Shown: piece by piece, positions 24,781-36,819 of the stretch | Layout of the letters: the number at the start of each line of letters is the position of its first letter | Numbering within the stretch: position 1 is the stretch's first letter | The notes under the pieces: model-generated | Databases searched by the model: none | What the model was told of the DNA's origin: nothing | The model's input: the letters and a program-made list of their open reading frames with translations, nothing else | Translations under genes and position numbers: made by a program | NCBI GenBank assembly: GCA_963680875.1 | Contig: OY804579.1 | Location: 55,751,718-55,815,717, forward strand | DNA length: 64,000 bases | Direction: 5' to 3' | Origin: Bathymodiolus brooksi | Lineage: Eukaryota; Mollusca; Bivalvia; Mytilida; Modiolidae

Positions 24781-25018
24781 TCAATTAAATATGTAATAAA
24801 TAAATAAAACATTTGCTAGGTAGAATAAACATCCCGAAGGAGATTTGAAAGTGGAAGCACCGCTATCTCTTAGCATCTGTGGTACATCTTCTGTCCAGAA
24901 CTTCATACGTGATCCCATAAAATTTCTTTTTTCTCTTATATTTAGATCCAGTTCTAAATATGTTTTATGATGCAGGTCAAACTCTGGCCATGTAGCTTTT
25001 TCTTTGCCATTTACATCT
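24781..25018 (-). CDS. Cholinesterase-like esterase gene 2, exon 2 (C-terminus)
   Basis: Found by homology to the last exons of genes 1 and 3. The minus-strand acceptor 'ctttttcag' precedes 25018. Joined in phase 2 to exon 1 it reads 'GDVNGKEKATWPEFDLHH..', then 'MKFWTEDVPQML', a short Ser-rich stretch and a hydrophobic end (CLFYLANVLFIYYIF) before TGA at 24783-24781. The 238-bp length fits the phase exactly. The tail looks like a GPI signal or short membrane anchor. Confidence 0.9.
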
Positions 25019-26983
25019 CTGAAAAAGGATAAATTACTACAATACAGTTCCTACATGCTGCAATAAATAAGTTTTTTTTAAACAAAACAGCAAATTATCG
25101 CTTTTCCTTTTAAAATGCTAGATGAAAGTACATTTTTCGTAACGTTTGGTTCGTAAAATGAAATATGAAGAAAACAGATGTGTCCGTGCACGGGTGTTTA
25201 TATATGTGAATACCATTTGGTATTCGCATTTAATGTGGGAAAAAGAGAGTATTGACATTAAAAATTTAATGAAGGCTGAAATGTATCTATATACCATCTT
25301 CCCAGGGGAAGTGTTCTATGTTAACAAGTGTCAATTGTATAAACAATTCAGAGTTCAATCCCGTGGTGGAGTGGTTGTGGTCTTCTTTTTTAATTTGATG
25401 TGTTTTGTTTTGTTTTGTCTACGTCCATTGTCTTCTTTGCCTAATGTTGCCAGTGTCTCTGAATGGTAAATTCTTGATTGCCCCTTCGTTTTTCTCTAAC
25501 ATTATTTAATCGTAAAGTCATGTATTTTGAAGAAATATGTATGGACATTTTTGTGTGAAAGAACCATGTATTCAAGTGGATTTGAACATTATATTGCTCT
25601 GGACAAAAATGAGATTTGAGCGGGGAGGGGTATGGTTTTAATCAAGACTTTTATATCGTGATCGTGTATTAGTAAATTAGATAACCCGTTATCATGTGAA
25701 CAAAAGGAATAAATATTCAGCGACATTGATTTCCTCGGTTAACTCACAACTGAACTGATGACTACAGGACATTTTATATACAGTCTTTACGATCATGTCT
25801 GTCCTTGTTTGTTAGATGTTTACATGGAATCGTAATTGTGTTTTATTTTGATAGATTCGCAAAGGCTTAATTTCAATCAGAACCAGAAGATTATTTTATT
25901 AAAAAAAGGTAAAATTTGAAGAAAAAACTTCTATGTGCAGAAGCACAATACGTAAAAATTATAATCCCGATAGCCTTAACAGTACTTACGATTTATACAT
26001 CAATTTTGATTTACCGTAACTTGGACAATGACTACGTTTTTCTATTCTGTTGGGGTGATTATAAGCAAAGTTTGAAGATACCAAAGGATTAGTCAGAAGC
26101 CATAATTCGGACAACAGACAATGTAATATTTACAAAAGAAAAAGGACAATAAGACAAATAATGATGGACATAACACAACACCCAAAACTAAAGAATGAAC
26201 AACACGAACCCCGATAAAATAGGGTTAACTCAGGTGCTACGGAATGATAGGCAGTTCTAGTGCCATTGGTTTCATGTTGCAAACCCAGTGATAAGTCATG
26301 AATGAGGAAAGGACGAGATGTTGTATCTCATGTTTCTTTAGGAAATATCATCAGTACTTTCATTTAATACTGGTTATCATTTTATATGATAAAACATTTT
26401 AAATAAAAGTTCAAAATTAATTTTCCGGTATCGCTTCCGTATCCGTTTCTTTTATTGTACTCCCTACATCACCTTCACCACGTTTCTGGTTGAGGCGAGC
26501 TGGAAAAAAATGGGATCGGCAAGATGAAAAAGGGGGGGGGGGGGGTCGTGACTCTACAATTCTACGTTAGACTATATTTCGGAATTATTTTCTGTGGTAC
26601 GACGGGAAGATTAGGTTCTGCTTAAGCGGCTAAATCCTGGTCACCAGAACGGCCAATTAATAACTGGTACCAGTTAGGATTCTATTTTATCCTCAGAATA
26701 ACCGAGAAGTGGTGATTTTTAATATGGTCCAGCGTCAATTGCGGGTCATATTCCGCCGTTCACTCTGTTTTATGTTACAAAGAGGAACAAATGTCAACTC
26801 TGCTACCAGTGGTACACCTACTTGCCAATAATCTAAATACGGCGGTTTGTATCATCTTGTCAGGTCTCGTTTACCGCTTGTTCTGCAGCCGATACAATCC
26901 AACACATTTGTATTGTCCTGTGCTTTGTATATTGCATCTTTTATTAATAAAAATATATTTCTAAGTGCTTCTAATTTACTCAC
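25019..26983 (-). other. Intron of esterase gene 2, with dispersed repeats
   Basis: Bounded by GTGAGT at 26983-26978 and the acceptor at 25019. It contains a plus-strand tail of repeat family D at about 25360-25505 ('ttgccagtgtctctgaatgg', 'tgccccttcg'), a minus-strand copy at 26040-26320, and a G16 run near 26532. Confidence 0.8.
26040..26320 (-). repeat. Dispersed repeat family D, minus-strand copy
   Basis: Reverse complement of the family at 22985-23335 and 46110-46450: 'gaagataccaaagg', 'gtgataagtcatgaatgagg' and 'aacacgaaccccg' match in inverted form. Confidence 0.75.
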
Positions 26984-28485
26984 CCATACTTGGCAAAATT
27001 TGTCCAGTATTTCATCATAGTTTGTGCTAAAGTTCCATCAGGTGGTGAAAGAGTTAGTAATTCTAAGAAAGGAGAAACAAAGTAAATTTCGGCGCCATGC
27101 GCTGCTCCCTTAATCCAGGAAGGTAATTTTGTTGTTAATGTTAATTCTGTTTTTCTCTTGAAAATATATTGAAAACATTTCCCGCTGGTATTTTTACTTC
27201 CATGAACAGCAAGTCCATGTACAGTTGGATTATAAAACATTAAATCTCCATAAAAATCTATCTGATCAGATGTTTGTTTGGCTAATGTTAAACCTCGTCC
27301 ATATTTGTTACAAAAAGCTTCACCCAATGCGGAATGACCGTGATAAAGTTCCGCAGTAACTATTGGTGCCACGTAGTCGCAGAGAATGCGTTTTGGAATT
27401 CCTTGAGAAAGGTTAAAGTTGAATTGTGTTTGATATGGTTGAAGAAGTTTGTAGTAAGTTGATCCCTCACTGTCGACATTACCTATTAAGACGTCCAATG
27501 ATCGGTAAAACTCGCTTGACTTTGAATTTCGCAGTAATTTACTGGGGATATCAGATATATACCTTCCGCTTACACGTGGTCCAAACATTGGGGATACTTT
27601 AGGTGTATCCATTTTACTTGCTATATCTTGAAAAGCACTCTGTAAATCCTTGTTTGTTGCTTTCCGCAAACAGTTTACAACAGTTGTTGTGTTATGAGAC
27701 GAGCACCTTATTAATTTGGCTACTTGTTTTGTATAGTGAGGAACATTTGTTGACAAGGCCAAAGGTGACGTCCCAAAACCACTTTGTAGAATAATTCGTT
27801 GAAACAAATTTTTATTCTTTCGATAAAGAGTATGCAGTGAAATGCTCATTGCACCTACAGAGTGTCCAAATAAAGTTATTGACTTTGGGTTTCCTCCATA
27901 TGACTTAATATTTCTTTTAATCCATATAATAGCTACTATTTGATCTAACAAACCATAATTTCCTGAAGCGGCAGAATCTCCAGTACTTAAAAACCCGAAT
28001 ATTCCTAGACGATAATTTATGGTAACAACAATGACGTCACCGATGCACGCTAACAATGCGCCATTGAATGTCATACCTTGACCTTTGTTATAGTCTCCAC
28101 CGTGTATCCATACCATGACTGATTTGTTATTGCTCCTAGACACATTGTTTGGAACGTATATGTTTAGAAATAAACAATGTTCAGACACTTTGGTATTCGG
28201 TAAAAAAGCGGTTGACTTTTCTAAATCTTGATAACAAGACGGACCAAATTTTGTAGCATCAAGAGTTCCAAGCCAGCGTCCATAAGGTTTAGGCCTTGTA
28301 AACCTCAATTTTCCCACAGGTGGTTTTGCGTATGGAATCTTTCTAAATTCGTAAATAGGTTTTTTGGTAAATGACTCTGTGTGTCTTACACCTAGTACAT
28401 CACCCAGGTTTGTTTGTATTGTCGTAGGTATTTCAAAACTCGTCACACTCAATGATATAAGACACAATAAAGCCAAATATATCAT
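26984..28485 (-). CDS. Cholinesterase-like secreted esterase gene 2, exon 1
   Basis: Encodes residues 1-500 of a ~579-residue protein; join with 24781-25018. I chose the ATG at 28485. It begins a proper signal peptide (MIYLALLCLISLSVTS) and lies 20 bases after a splice acceptor (AG at 28507-28506), so the further in-frame ATG at 28542 is probably intronic. HGG-Asp at residues 128-131 replaces the usual HGGG/HGGS/HGGA. The nucleophile elbow is G-H-S-V-G (Ser209) instead of G-E-S-A-G; acid Glu340 in 'DSEGS'; base His463 in 'GAAHGAEI'. The triad is present, so catalysis is plausible, but the two altered loops suggest changed specificity or activity. The exon ends '..FAKYG' at GTGAGT, phase 2. 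Confidence 0.92.
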
Positions 28486-28505
28486 GTTCCTCTTTCTTAA
28501 ACAGC

Positions 28506-28773
28506 CTACAAAAATACACCATATTGAGCTATACAAGTTCAAGATTCTCTAATAAGAATCGAGTATAAGTTAAACAAAAATCAATTTGATAGGTATAATT
28601 ATTTGTCTTTCTAATCTTTTGACTGAGATCTTGAATGGTATTCCCGCCACGCATCGTGCGTACTAAGTCTATCATCTAATATATATATGCTTTTATCGTA
28701 ATCTTCCCGTTACAGATGTATTAACCAAGCTGTATTGAATCTGTTAACTTGCTATGCTTCTAATCATCATGAA
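28506..28773. other. Upstream region of esterase gene 2
   Basis: Contains the acceptor just upstream of the start exon. The promoter and first untranslated exon are not identifiable by eye. Confidence 0.4.
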
Positions 28774-29128
28774 ACCGCTTCGGTGGCGTAATGGTTAGCG
28801 TGCTCGCCTCGAGTGCAGTAGATTGTGGGTTCGTGAGTCCCGATTGGGTCAAACCAAAGACTATGAAATTGGTATGTGTTGCTTCTCCGCTAAGCACGTA
28901 GCATTAAGGAGTAATAACAAAGACTGGTTGGCTCGGAATCAGAATAATGTGTCAAAGTGGGGCGACATGTCTACCCGTGGACTGTTGTTTCAGTGAGCTA
29001 GCACTATAAAAATCCAACTTGCGTGTTGGTCTAGATCAAAGCGGACCTCATCATCTCATTGAAAATTAACCTGTTCTCGCCATGATATAGCTGAAAAAAT
29101 GCTGAGTTGGCGTTTAACAACAATAACT
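28774..29128 (+). mobile_element. tRNA-derived SINE, copy 2
   Basis: The tRNA-like head has A box 'ggcgtaatggttagcgtgct' and B box 'gggttcgtgagtccc', both better preserved than in copy 1. The body shares 'gggtcaaaccaaagactat', 'gttgcttctccgcta' and 'gatatagctgaaaaaatgct' with copy 1, and the tail is 'ggcgtttaacaac'. Flanks contain 'atcatcat' (28763) and 'acatcat' (29131), possibly a decayed target-site duplication. Confidence 0.88.
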
Positions 29129-30345
29129 AAACATCATAAGATTTTTGTTCTTTCTCTATAGCATAAAAATATCGATGTTACCAGTAAATGTGATCTCTCT
29201 CACTGAACATATATAATTATTCTATCGGTATCTTATAATAACAAACAACTTTAAAGGTACAAAGACTATAAATCTAAAAAAAAAAATTTCAGTAAATGTT
29301 TTTTTTATCAATGAGCATAAATAACCAATACAATTTGAATAAAATCTTTTGAGCACACATTTTGTTTTACAGTTTAGAAACTTTTAAGTAATAATACTCA
29401 CAGCAAGAACAAGCGATACAGAGTGAAGATGAGATAAGCATAGTATTTTTTTTTTATTTAATGGTCACTTATTGTCATTTGTCAACATAGTACCCCAAGG
29501 TGCATCAGCGTAAACAAATATCTGTATTAATGAAACAAAACGTACCGAAGTTTATAGATCTTTTTTTTAACCTACCATTGTAGGCTGACGGCGGTACATG
29601 TGATTAAACACCCATCACTAGTAGATTCAGAGAGCGAACGAAAAAATGTTGTAAATACTGACATCTATGCACTTTTGTTGTGTTACCTATTCGCCCGTCA
29701 ATAATTAATGTTTGTTTGCTTTTTTTTTACATTACGGAAACGTCAGTAGATATGTATGTTATCGTACATTTATTCTTTCTACAAAAAAATGCTTGTATAA
29801 TTGTTATAACTTGTCTATCATATTTGGTACTTATCACACAAATTGTAGAAAAAACAAATAAATTTGATAGAAATCTGACTTAACATTGCCACAGTTTGTC
29901 TTCGGATATTTTCAAAAGCAACCACTATTAGCATTGTTTAGTATTGCATTGGGTGACTCCATGTTATGTTATATTTAAGGGGTTTACTCAGTTAAAATTA
30001 ATTGTTGAAAATTTGGTAATAAAGTTAAATCATTTGTTGATATTTGTTTGGAAGTTGGAAATCCAGTTGTCAAGATGGAAGATTTAAATCCAGTAATAAA
30101 ATAATTTTGTCTTTGATAAGTTCTTGCATAAACCCTGCATCATGGGAGTAAAGGAGTTTTTCTAAAGTAATAATCGCAGTGTACATGTATTCTGTTTTCA
30201 TTGCAATGTGAACAAACTTTAATAAATTAATATACTATTTGTGTCAACAAATTCGTTAAGTCAACATTTTTTTTTCTTCTGAATATGCATGAAATATTTG
30301 CCACTGGACATTACACAACCAATAATCAACCAATGACCCTTTTAT
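29129..30345. other. Intergenic, no gene seen
   Basis: AT-rich DNA with T runs; no exon, RNA gene or repeat I can support. Confidence 0.5.
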
Positions 30346-30374
30346 TCGGGTAGCAGCACATTACCGCGACTTTT

Positions 30375-30745
30375 CTATAATTATTAACTCATATATATCG
30401 TTATTTCTCATAACCAATTTACAGAGGTACAGAGATTACAATTAACACAATATACATAAGAAATAAATACATGTAATATATAATTAAATAAATATTGAAT
30501 TGTGAAAAGAAGTGGATCAACCTAGAGGACATATCCTCTTGTTTACTATTCTGATAAATTTAGTGTTTACCTAAAGTATATATAGACTTAGAAGACATCA
30601 GGTTATTATATTTAATGATATTATGTCTATTTATATGGACAAAATCAAAATAAAGTTTTCTTTCATTAATAAATTCAGTACATTCAAAAATATAGTGATA
30701 CTCGTCTCCCAATTCTCTTCTTGAACATAAATGACAGAACCTGTT
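30375..30745 (-). mobile_element. 3' fragment of a non-LTR retrotransposon (LINE)
   Basis: The minus-strand frame 30560-30766 begins with 'RFCHLCSRRELGDEYHYIFE' and goes on with 'CTEFINERK..KYNNLMSS'. That is the Cys-rich end of LINE reverse-transcriptase proteins (C-x2-C..DE.HY.FEC). AT-rich 3' untranslated sequence follows toward 30375. It sits between two 'accgcgacttt' motifs, so it inserted into the MULE end. Severely 5'-truncated and not functional. Confidence 0.75.
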
Positions 30746-30974
30746 TACCGCGACTTTTTGAACCATACATTACCGCGACTCTATTTTTACAGGTAAGACC
30801 CGAAAATCTATCATTACCGCGACTTTCAAATACTTCTTATATACATATTAAAATCATACAGGTGAGCACAGGTTAGTACATGAATATTTTTCACATCGTT
30901 TTACCCTATATAAAACAGTTTGAACATACAAGTAATCACTTAACACAACGATTTACACGATAGAGAAATTTACG

Positions 30975-32310
30975 ACAAATCGCGTCAACCCAGGAATAAT
31001 TTATGATGGATTTAAATACAGAAAAGAAAAAGAGACTAGTAAATCTGTGCTATGGAGATGTGTTGAAAAAAAATGCAAATCAAGATACAAGACTGATACA
31101 GACATCCAGATGATACTCGGCGGTAATTTTAACCACACTCACGGAGAAATTGATACAAGAAGTGTAGAGCGTCAACGAATAAGACAAGGCTGTTAAAGAA
31201 AAGCAACCGAAGAACCAAGTGAGAGACCGTCCAAGATAATCAACGAAATACAGAAAACCAATCCTGCTGAGATCTTACCTCAGGATATAACTTCAGTCAG
31301 ACAGGCTATATACAGGCAACGCAGGAAAACCAAGCCTAAACTACCGAAGCCAAGAGATTTTATCAGAGTATGAATTGTTCATTTGTCAAAGAGAAGATAC
31401 CGTATGATACACACAACAGACAAAGACAGCAATACTGTAATGTTTACCACAGAAACTAATCTGAAATTTATATGTCAAGATGTGCATTTATATGGAGATG
31501 GTACCTTTCAGTACTGTGCCAAATTCTTTCATCAATTGTACACTTTACATGCTTACAAGAATGGACAATATGTACCATGCGTGTTCTTCCTTCTGCCGTG
31601 CAAATCAAAAGAATGCTATGTCAGCATGTTTAAGCATTTACTTGACTCTTGTGCTCGGTACAATCTAAGTTTGAATGTGTCTTACATTCATTTTGACTTT
31701 GAAGTTGCTGTTCACGACGCGGCAAAATAGTTTTGGTCTGATGTTAGCATAAAGGCTTGTTAATTCCACCTGTCACAAGTTTGGTATAGAAAATCCAAAA
31801 TCTCAAGAATATCAAAACCATGAATCGGAAACAGGACAGTGGCTGAAGAATTTCTTCGGATTATGTTTTCTCGATCCTGCTGAAGTGGAAGATTGCTTCG
31901 TCTACGACATTATGTCAAAAACACCAGATTGTGAAATAGCACTAGTCTTCGCTGATTATGTTTTAAAGTTTTACATAGTATCATCTGCCAAATTTACACC
32001 TATCATATGGGCCAGCTCGGTGATAGACTGCAAAAGGACTACCAATGGATGTGAATGTTTCCACAATCAGTTTGGATCAATGTTCTATAATTCACATCCG
32101 AACATATTCGAGTTCATGGAGAAATTGAAGTGCACATAGACCAGAAGCTATCTGAAAATCCGTGCTTCAAACGCGATGGTCCCGTTACCGAAATGTGAGA
32201 AGGAGCGCATTGATAAGTTACTTGAATTGAGAAGACAGTATGAGACCGACATAATTTCAAAATCGGAGTTCGCACACAGAGTAGCTTTCAAAGCTCTACC
32301 AGTGCACTTG
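30975..32310 (+). pseudogene. FLYWCH zinc-finger / MULE transposase pseudogene
   Basis: 30975-31195 reads 'NPGIIYDGFKYRKEKE..' then 'WRCVEKKCKSRYKT..NHTH', the W-x-C / C / H-x-H pattern of a FLYWCH domain, and stops with TAA at 31194. 31371-31730 encodes the MULE transposase core: 'DGTFQYCAKFFHQLYTLHAY', then 'VPCVFFLLPCK', and 'IHFDFEVAVHDA' carrying the catalytic Asp-Glu region. 31885-32139 resumes with 'VEDCFVYDIMSK', 'FADYVLKFYI' and 'RTTNGCECFHNQF..HPNIFEF', the conserved C-terminal part. At least four in-frame stops or frameshifts separate these blocks, so no active transposase is made. Confidence 0.88.
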
Positions 32311-32753
32311 TAACTTGATGGACAGATTTTACGTTTTAGTGCTTTTTAAAAATAAATTTAACTGTTTTGTAATAAATATATCCTGCTCGAAAAATTCTTC
32401 TTCCACCTCCCCGTGGTGAGTAGGGGGCAACAGAAGTATACAGTTTTAGAACATTCTAGGTATACTTTCTGGCTAACGGAAGGGGTCGCGGTAATGATCG
32501 ATTTCAAGAGTCGCGGTAATGAGTTATTTTTGTCGCGGTAATGAACATTTTGAAAAAGTCGCGGTAATATATTGCGTCCTTTATTCGTATGGAAAATCTT
32601 CATGTTAGATTACACTTAAGGTCAATTCCCCTCAAGCATGGGTAATCATATCCAATTTTGTCTATCCTTATTAGGCCCATTGGTTAACTTGCTCCCATAG
32701 GCTATTAAATTATTTGGCTTTCCAACTTTTGACTATGGGCGTACCTGATGAAT

Positions 32754-33015
32754 ACACAACACAATATGACCCATGCTTTATACTTGCTACAATACAAAAC
32801 ACAATATGACCCATGCTTCATACTTGCTACAATACAAAACACAATATGACCCATGCTTCATACTTGCTACAATACAAAACACAATATGACCCATGCTTTC
32901 CTAACGGTGCATCAAAGCTATCTACAATACAAAACACAATATGACACATGCTTTCCTGATGGATCATCAAAACTAGATACAATGCAAAACACAATATACA
33001 AAACACAATATGACC
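32754..33015. repeat. 40-bp tandem repeat (about 6 copies)
   Basis: Units contain 'acaatacaaaacacaatatg' and 'acccatgcttcatacttgct'. Early copies are nearly perfect at 40-bp spacing; later ones are diverged, and the end includes a short partial duplication. It lies just downstream of esterase gene 3. Confidence 0.9.
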
Positions 33016-33176
33016 CGTGTCAACCTGACAGGTGATTAAACATCGATACAATCAAAACAACACATTAGATAATGTAGCGTTCACAACATGACCACGCTTT
33101 ACACATGTAGTGGATCAAGACAATTTCAAATATTGTAATCAATCCGCGATGGTGTCGATTCCAAATGTTAGGTTTG

Positions 33177-33426
33177 TTACAGCAATACAACTTGATTGGT
33201 CAATAATAAGACTATACATAATAACAATAGTTGAATGACTTGTCCATAGCTAATGCTACAACTAGCTGAAGTATCACTGAGAATTGTTGGAACGTCATTC
33301 AACCAGAATTTGATCCTATTTTCATATAAATGTTGCCCAGTTGTTATGTTGATGTCCAAGTTGATGTAATGTCCTTTTATAATGTCGTATTCATTCCACT
33401 GTGGTAAACCTGGTCCATTTACATCA
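33177..33426 (-). CDS. Cholinesterase-like esterase gene 3, exon 2 (C-terminus)
   Basis: The acceptor 'cgtttctatag' precedes 33426. Phase-2 joining gives '..FARTGDVNGPGLPQWNEYD', then 'ITTGQHLYENRIKFWLNDVP', a short Ser-rich spacer and a strongly hydrophobic end (VIQLLLLCIVLLLTNQVVLL) to TAA at 33177-33179. This is a clear GPI-anchor-type C-terminus. The 250-bp length keeps the frame. Confidence 0.92.
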
Positions 33427-34960
33427 CTATAGAAACGAGAAAAATGCATTTAAGGAAATATAACTGTTGTGTTAAAAAGAATATTGATGTAATGGTGGTG
33501 ACAAGAGTGAGCAATTGAGTCATTGTTGCTTAATGCCAAACTGAGTAATTAAAGTTATATAATACGCACGCACAAGTTACATTCGATGAAATGATGATGT
33601 TGTTCGCTTAAGAAATAAATTATGGAAGCCAGAATGTGTTTTGAGTTTTAACATGGATTGGCGGATATTAGTATTTCATCCCGAGCCAGAAGCGAGGGAT
33701 AAAATTTACTAATATCCATCAACCCATGCTAAAACTCAAAACACATTCTGGCTTCCATGAATTAGTTCGATTCTGATATGTCTAAGAGTACAAATACGGT
33801 AGTATACTTTGATTGGAAGATGATAATTTATATTTACGTTTGCGGAAAATGTCGCACACAACTTATGCTGCCAATGGAAAAGTCAGTTACATTCACCGGC
33901 GCATGTGCGAATGAGATTATACCAGCGATAAATCGCTCGTTTGTCTACAAAGCAAAAGAAGGACGTCATGTTAGAATTTGTATTAGATCAGGACGCTTAG
34001 TTGGATAGTATATAATAGATCAATGAAACAACCGTTCGCAGGTAGACATTAACACATTAACCTGATTCCGACCAACCAGCCTTTGTTCTTTCTGGAACTT
34101 GGATTACGTTGAGAAAATAGCCATCCACAAATATACGTAAGATTTTACTTCATTTTCACTTAGATCAAAATCTCTTATCTAATAGAATTTGTGCTTTATG
34201 GCGGATTAAAATAACTCACCGTGGCTCCAGTTTAAAATTTGAGCCTTTCAATTCCAATTTAAAATTTGCAAGCATTTGCAGAATTTCATATATTTACATA
34301 TTATCACAGATATAGCTTTGTCTCTATGGATGCCTAGTTTATATTCATTATATAAATGTCAGAGAAAACCGAAAGTGCAAATAAGAATGGACAATCCAGA
34401 GATACTGGTAACATTAAATATATAAGACACAAGGCGAAGACAAACAACAACAAAAAACACAACACAATACAATATGTGTTGAACACCGCTATGCTTGGTT
34501 TGATCTTAGTTTTTGTTGGTTATAAATTTGAAAGAAGCTCATCTTCGTACCATCTCAGGTAAGTTTTGATTGCCCCTTCGGTATTCTCTAACGTTTGCAT
34601 ACATTTGTTATTCTATTTCAGGGAATATTGTGAAATTTTATAAAAATATGTTCAATTTATATAATCGGATACTAATTCTACATAATAAGCTCTGCTGCAG
34701 AGTATACGGTGTATGCAATTGATCATTCTACACTTATAATAAGGTGGGGTGTTTCGATTGTAACCCACGTTTCTACTCATATATGTATGAAGATTTTTAA
34801 CTCGTGTACACATCCTTACCTTTAAAACGCAAATCTGACTCTGCCACATGGCATAATTAACATGCTTACTGATTGTAGAAATACGCTCTCAAATATTCTA
34901 TCTGTAATTTGACTTACAATTTAATTTTTTTAAATATGCCGGGGAAAAACAGTAACTTAC
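33427..34960 (-). other. Intron of esterase gene 3
   Basis: Bounded by GTAAGT at 34960 and the acceptor at 33427. It contains the hairpin at 33619-33763 and fragments of dispersed repeat family D in both orientations (34365-34460 minus; 34560-34600 plus, 'gccccttcggtattctc'). Confidence 0.85.
33619..33763. repeat. Hairpin element, ~60-bp arms
   Basis: 'aattatggaagccagaatgt' on the left pairs with 'acattctggcttccatgaat' on the right, and the pairing continues through 'gttttgagtttt'. The loop contains 'cccgagccagaagcgaggg'. It lies in the gene 3 intron. Confidence 0.92.
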
Positions 34961-36441
34961 CCAGTTCTAGCAAAATTCGTCCAGTACTTCATGAAATTCT
35001 TAGACAGCTCCATATTGATGGTAGACAAGTTATTTTTATTACTTTGTGGAAATTCAAATATAGTATCAGCTCCGTGTTCTGATCTCTGAAACCATGAAGG
35101 CAGTTCTTCATACAACGGAAAAGGAGGTTCTTTAGAAAACACATAATGAAATTGGCGACCTCTCTTGTTTCCAGAATGCAGATGCAAAGACTGGATAGCA
35201 GGGGTATCAAACAGGAAGTCAGAATAAGCATCAAGTATGTCTTCAGTTTGACCAATGATATCAGACGATTGCCCATACTGATTATTAATAGCTGAAGCAA
35301 CATGCAAACTGTTGCTACAACATACATTAGTTATCTGTGGGACAAGGAAATCTGTCAAAATACGTTTTGGAATTCCTCCTGTTATGTTGACTTTTAGCTG
35401 TTTTTCCAGTGCCTTCAAAATGTAAATTAGTAAAGATGATTCTCCGGACACAGTGCCGATAATTACATCTAAGGATTGAAAGAAAGCAGAAGCGTCGGAG
35501 CTAGTGTTCTTGAGAAGTGTTAACGGATCAGTAGGTAGTAATTCGCCGTCTATTACGGGTGCCCATGGAAGCGATAGCGCATTCGGCTGTTTGAATTTAG
35601 AGACCAAGGCATATATCTCACTAGCGCTCCGGTTTTTTAAACATTGGACAATTGGGTTCGTTTTTGCACAGCTTAAATAACCTGCAATCGCTGTCGATGT
35701 CAGGTTTGTCATGTGCATAACAGAATATGACGAAAAAGCAACTCCACTTTGGAGAATTACTCTTTGAAACAAACCTCTATTCTTAGGAATAATCGACAAC
35801 AGTCCAACACTGAATCCACCAGCAGATTCGCCAAATATGGTTATAGATTGGCTATTTCCTCCAAATGACGCAATATTGTCCTTGACCCATTGAATGGCCA
35901 TTATCTGATCCCATAATCCATAGTTTCCTTTAATGGCGTCTATGCTTAGGAAGCCAAATATGTTTAAACGGTAGTTTATTGTAACAACTATAACGTTTCC
36001 AGTAATAGCAAGATGAGAACCGTCATAATACGTTCCTTGTCCCCTGGAGTAACTACCACCATGAATCCAAATCATCACAGATTTCTTATTATTTGAAGAT
36101 ATATTGAAAGGTACATACACGTTTAAAAATAAACAATCTTCAGAAATATTATTGTTTATTAAACCTCTCAAGAAACTTCTGTTTTGGTAACAGGAGGTTC
36201 CAAGCTTTGTTCCATCTAATGTGCCTTCCCATGGCCCATATGGGATAGGCCTTTCAAATCTCAACTCGCCTACAGGGGCTTTGGCAAATGGAATTTTACG
36301 GAATTCAAACAGGTCGTTGTCCAGAACTGTTCTCCGTATACCAGTTATTTGGCCTAGACGTGTTCTTGTAGTAATTTCACCATGGCCATATGAAACTGAA
36401 GCCCAGCAAAGGATGGTAGTTAATGTCCAGGTAATAGCCAT
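34961..36441 (-). CDS. Cholinesterase-like secreted esterase gene 3, exon 1
   Basis: Encodes residues 1-493 of a ~576-residue protein; join with 33177-33426. Signal peptide MAITWTLTTILCWASVSYG. Oxyanion loop HGGS (residues 127-130); FGESAGG with Ser206; Glu334 in 'SGESS' (the usual Asp/Glu-Glu-Gly-Ser is altered but the Glu is kept); His456 in 'SEHGADT'. The Ser-Glu-His triad is intact, so an active extracellular esterase is likely. The ATG follows a splice acceptor (AG at 36462-36461) by 19 bases. The exon ends '..FARTG' with a GTAAGT donor, phase 2. It is closest by eye to the gene 4 modules ('ITTG', 'LFEFRKIPFAK'). Substrate not predictable. Confidence 0.94.
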
Positions 36442-36819
36442 CTTTGTTTTTAATTCGACGCTGGAATAAAGTAATAATACTTGTAAGAAAGCGATGATAG
36501 GCTGTCTATATATTTAACGGTGATGTAAAACAAAACTGTAACATTCACATAGGTACATTATATTATAGCATTTATCAAACTGGCAAAATTAAATATGCAT
36601 AGAAAATAACAAATATTTTATCTCAACGAAAATATTTAGACTATGTACAGTAAAACATCTATATAGCAAATCACTGTCTATAAAGTGTAGTCTAATTTTT
36701 CCTATTAATGAATAGTGCATATAATTTTAACCTATCATAAAGGCCACATTTGTAGGTTCCATTGAGTGACCTTTATATACAGGTTTGACTGTGTGTTTTA
36801 CAGCATTTTAGCATACATT

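Larger units (their letters stand above)
30350..32580 (+). mobile_element. Decayed FLYWCH-MULE DNA transposon
   Basis: Both ends carry iterations of ATTACCGCGACTTT: near 30351, 30746, 30770 and 30815 in direct orientation on the left, and four times inverted (GTCGCGGTAAT) at 32485-32572 on the right. Between them lies a broken transposase gene (30975-32310). The ends therefore behave as inverted, internally repetitive termini, a known style of Mutator-like elements. Exact outer ends and target-site duplication could not be fixed. A LINE fragment interrupts the left end. Confidence 0.85.

Noticed and set aside
28774..28860. Functional tRNA gene
   Set aside because: A and B boxes are present but the sequence continues into a SINE body and tail and the cloverleaf is incomplete; it is the head of a SINE.
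34365..34600. A 68-codon frame ending in a hydrophobic stretch in the gene 3 intron
   Set aside because: It overlaps fragments of dispersed repeat family D in both orientations, which explains the sequence better.
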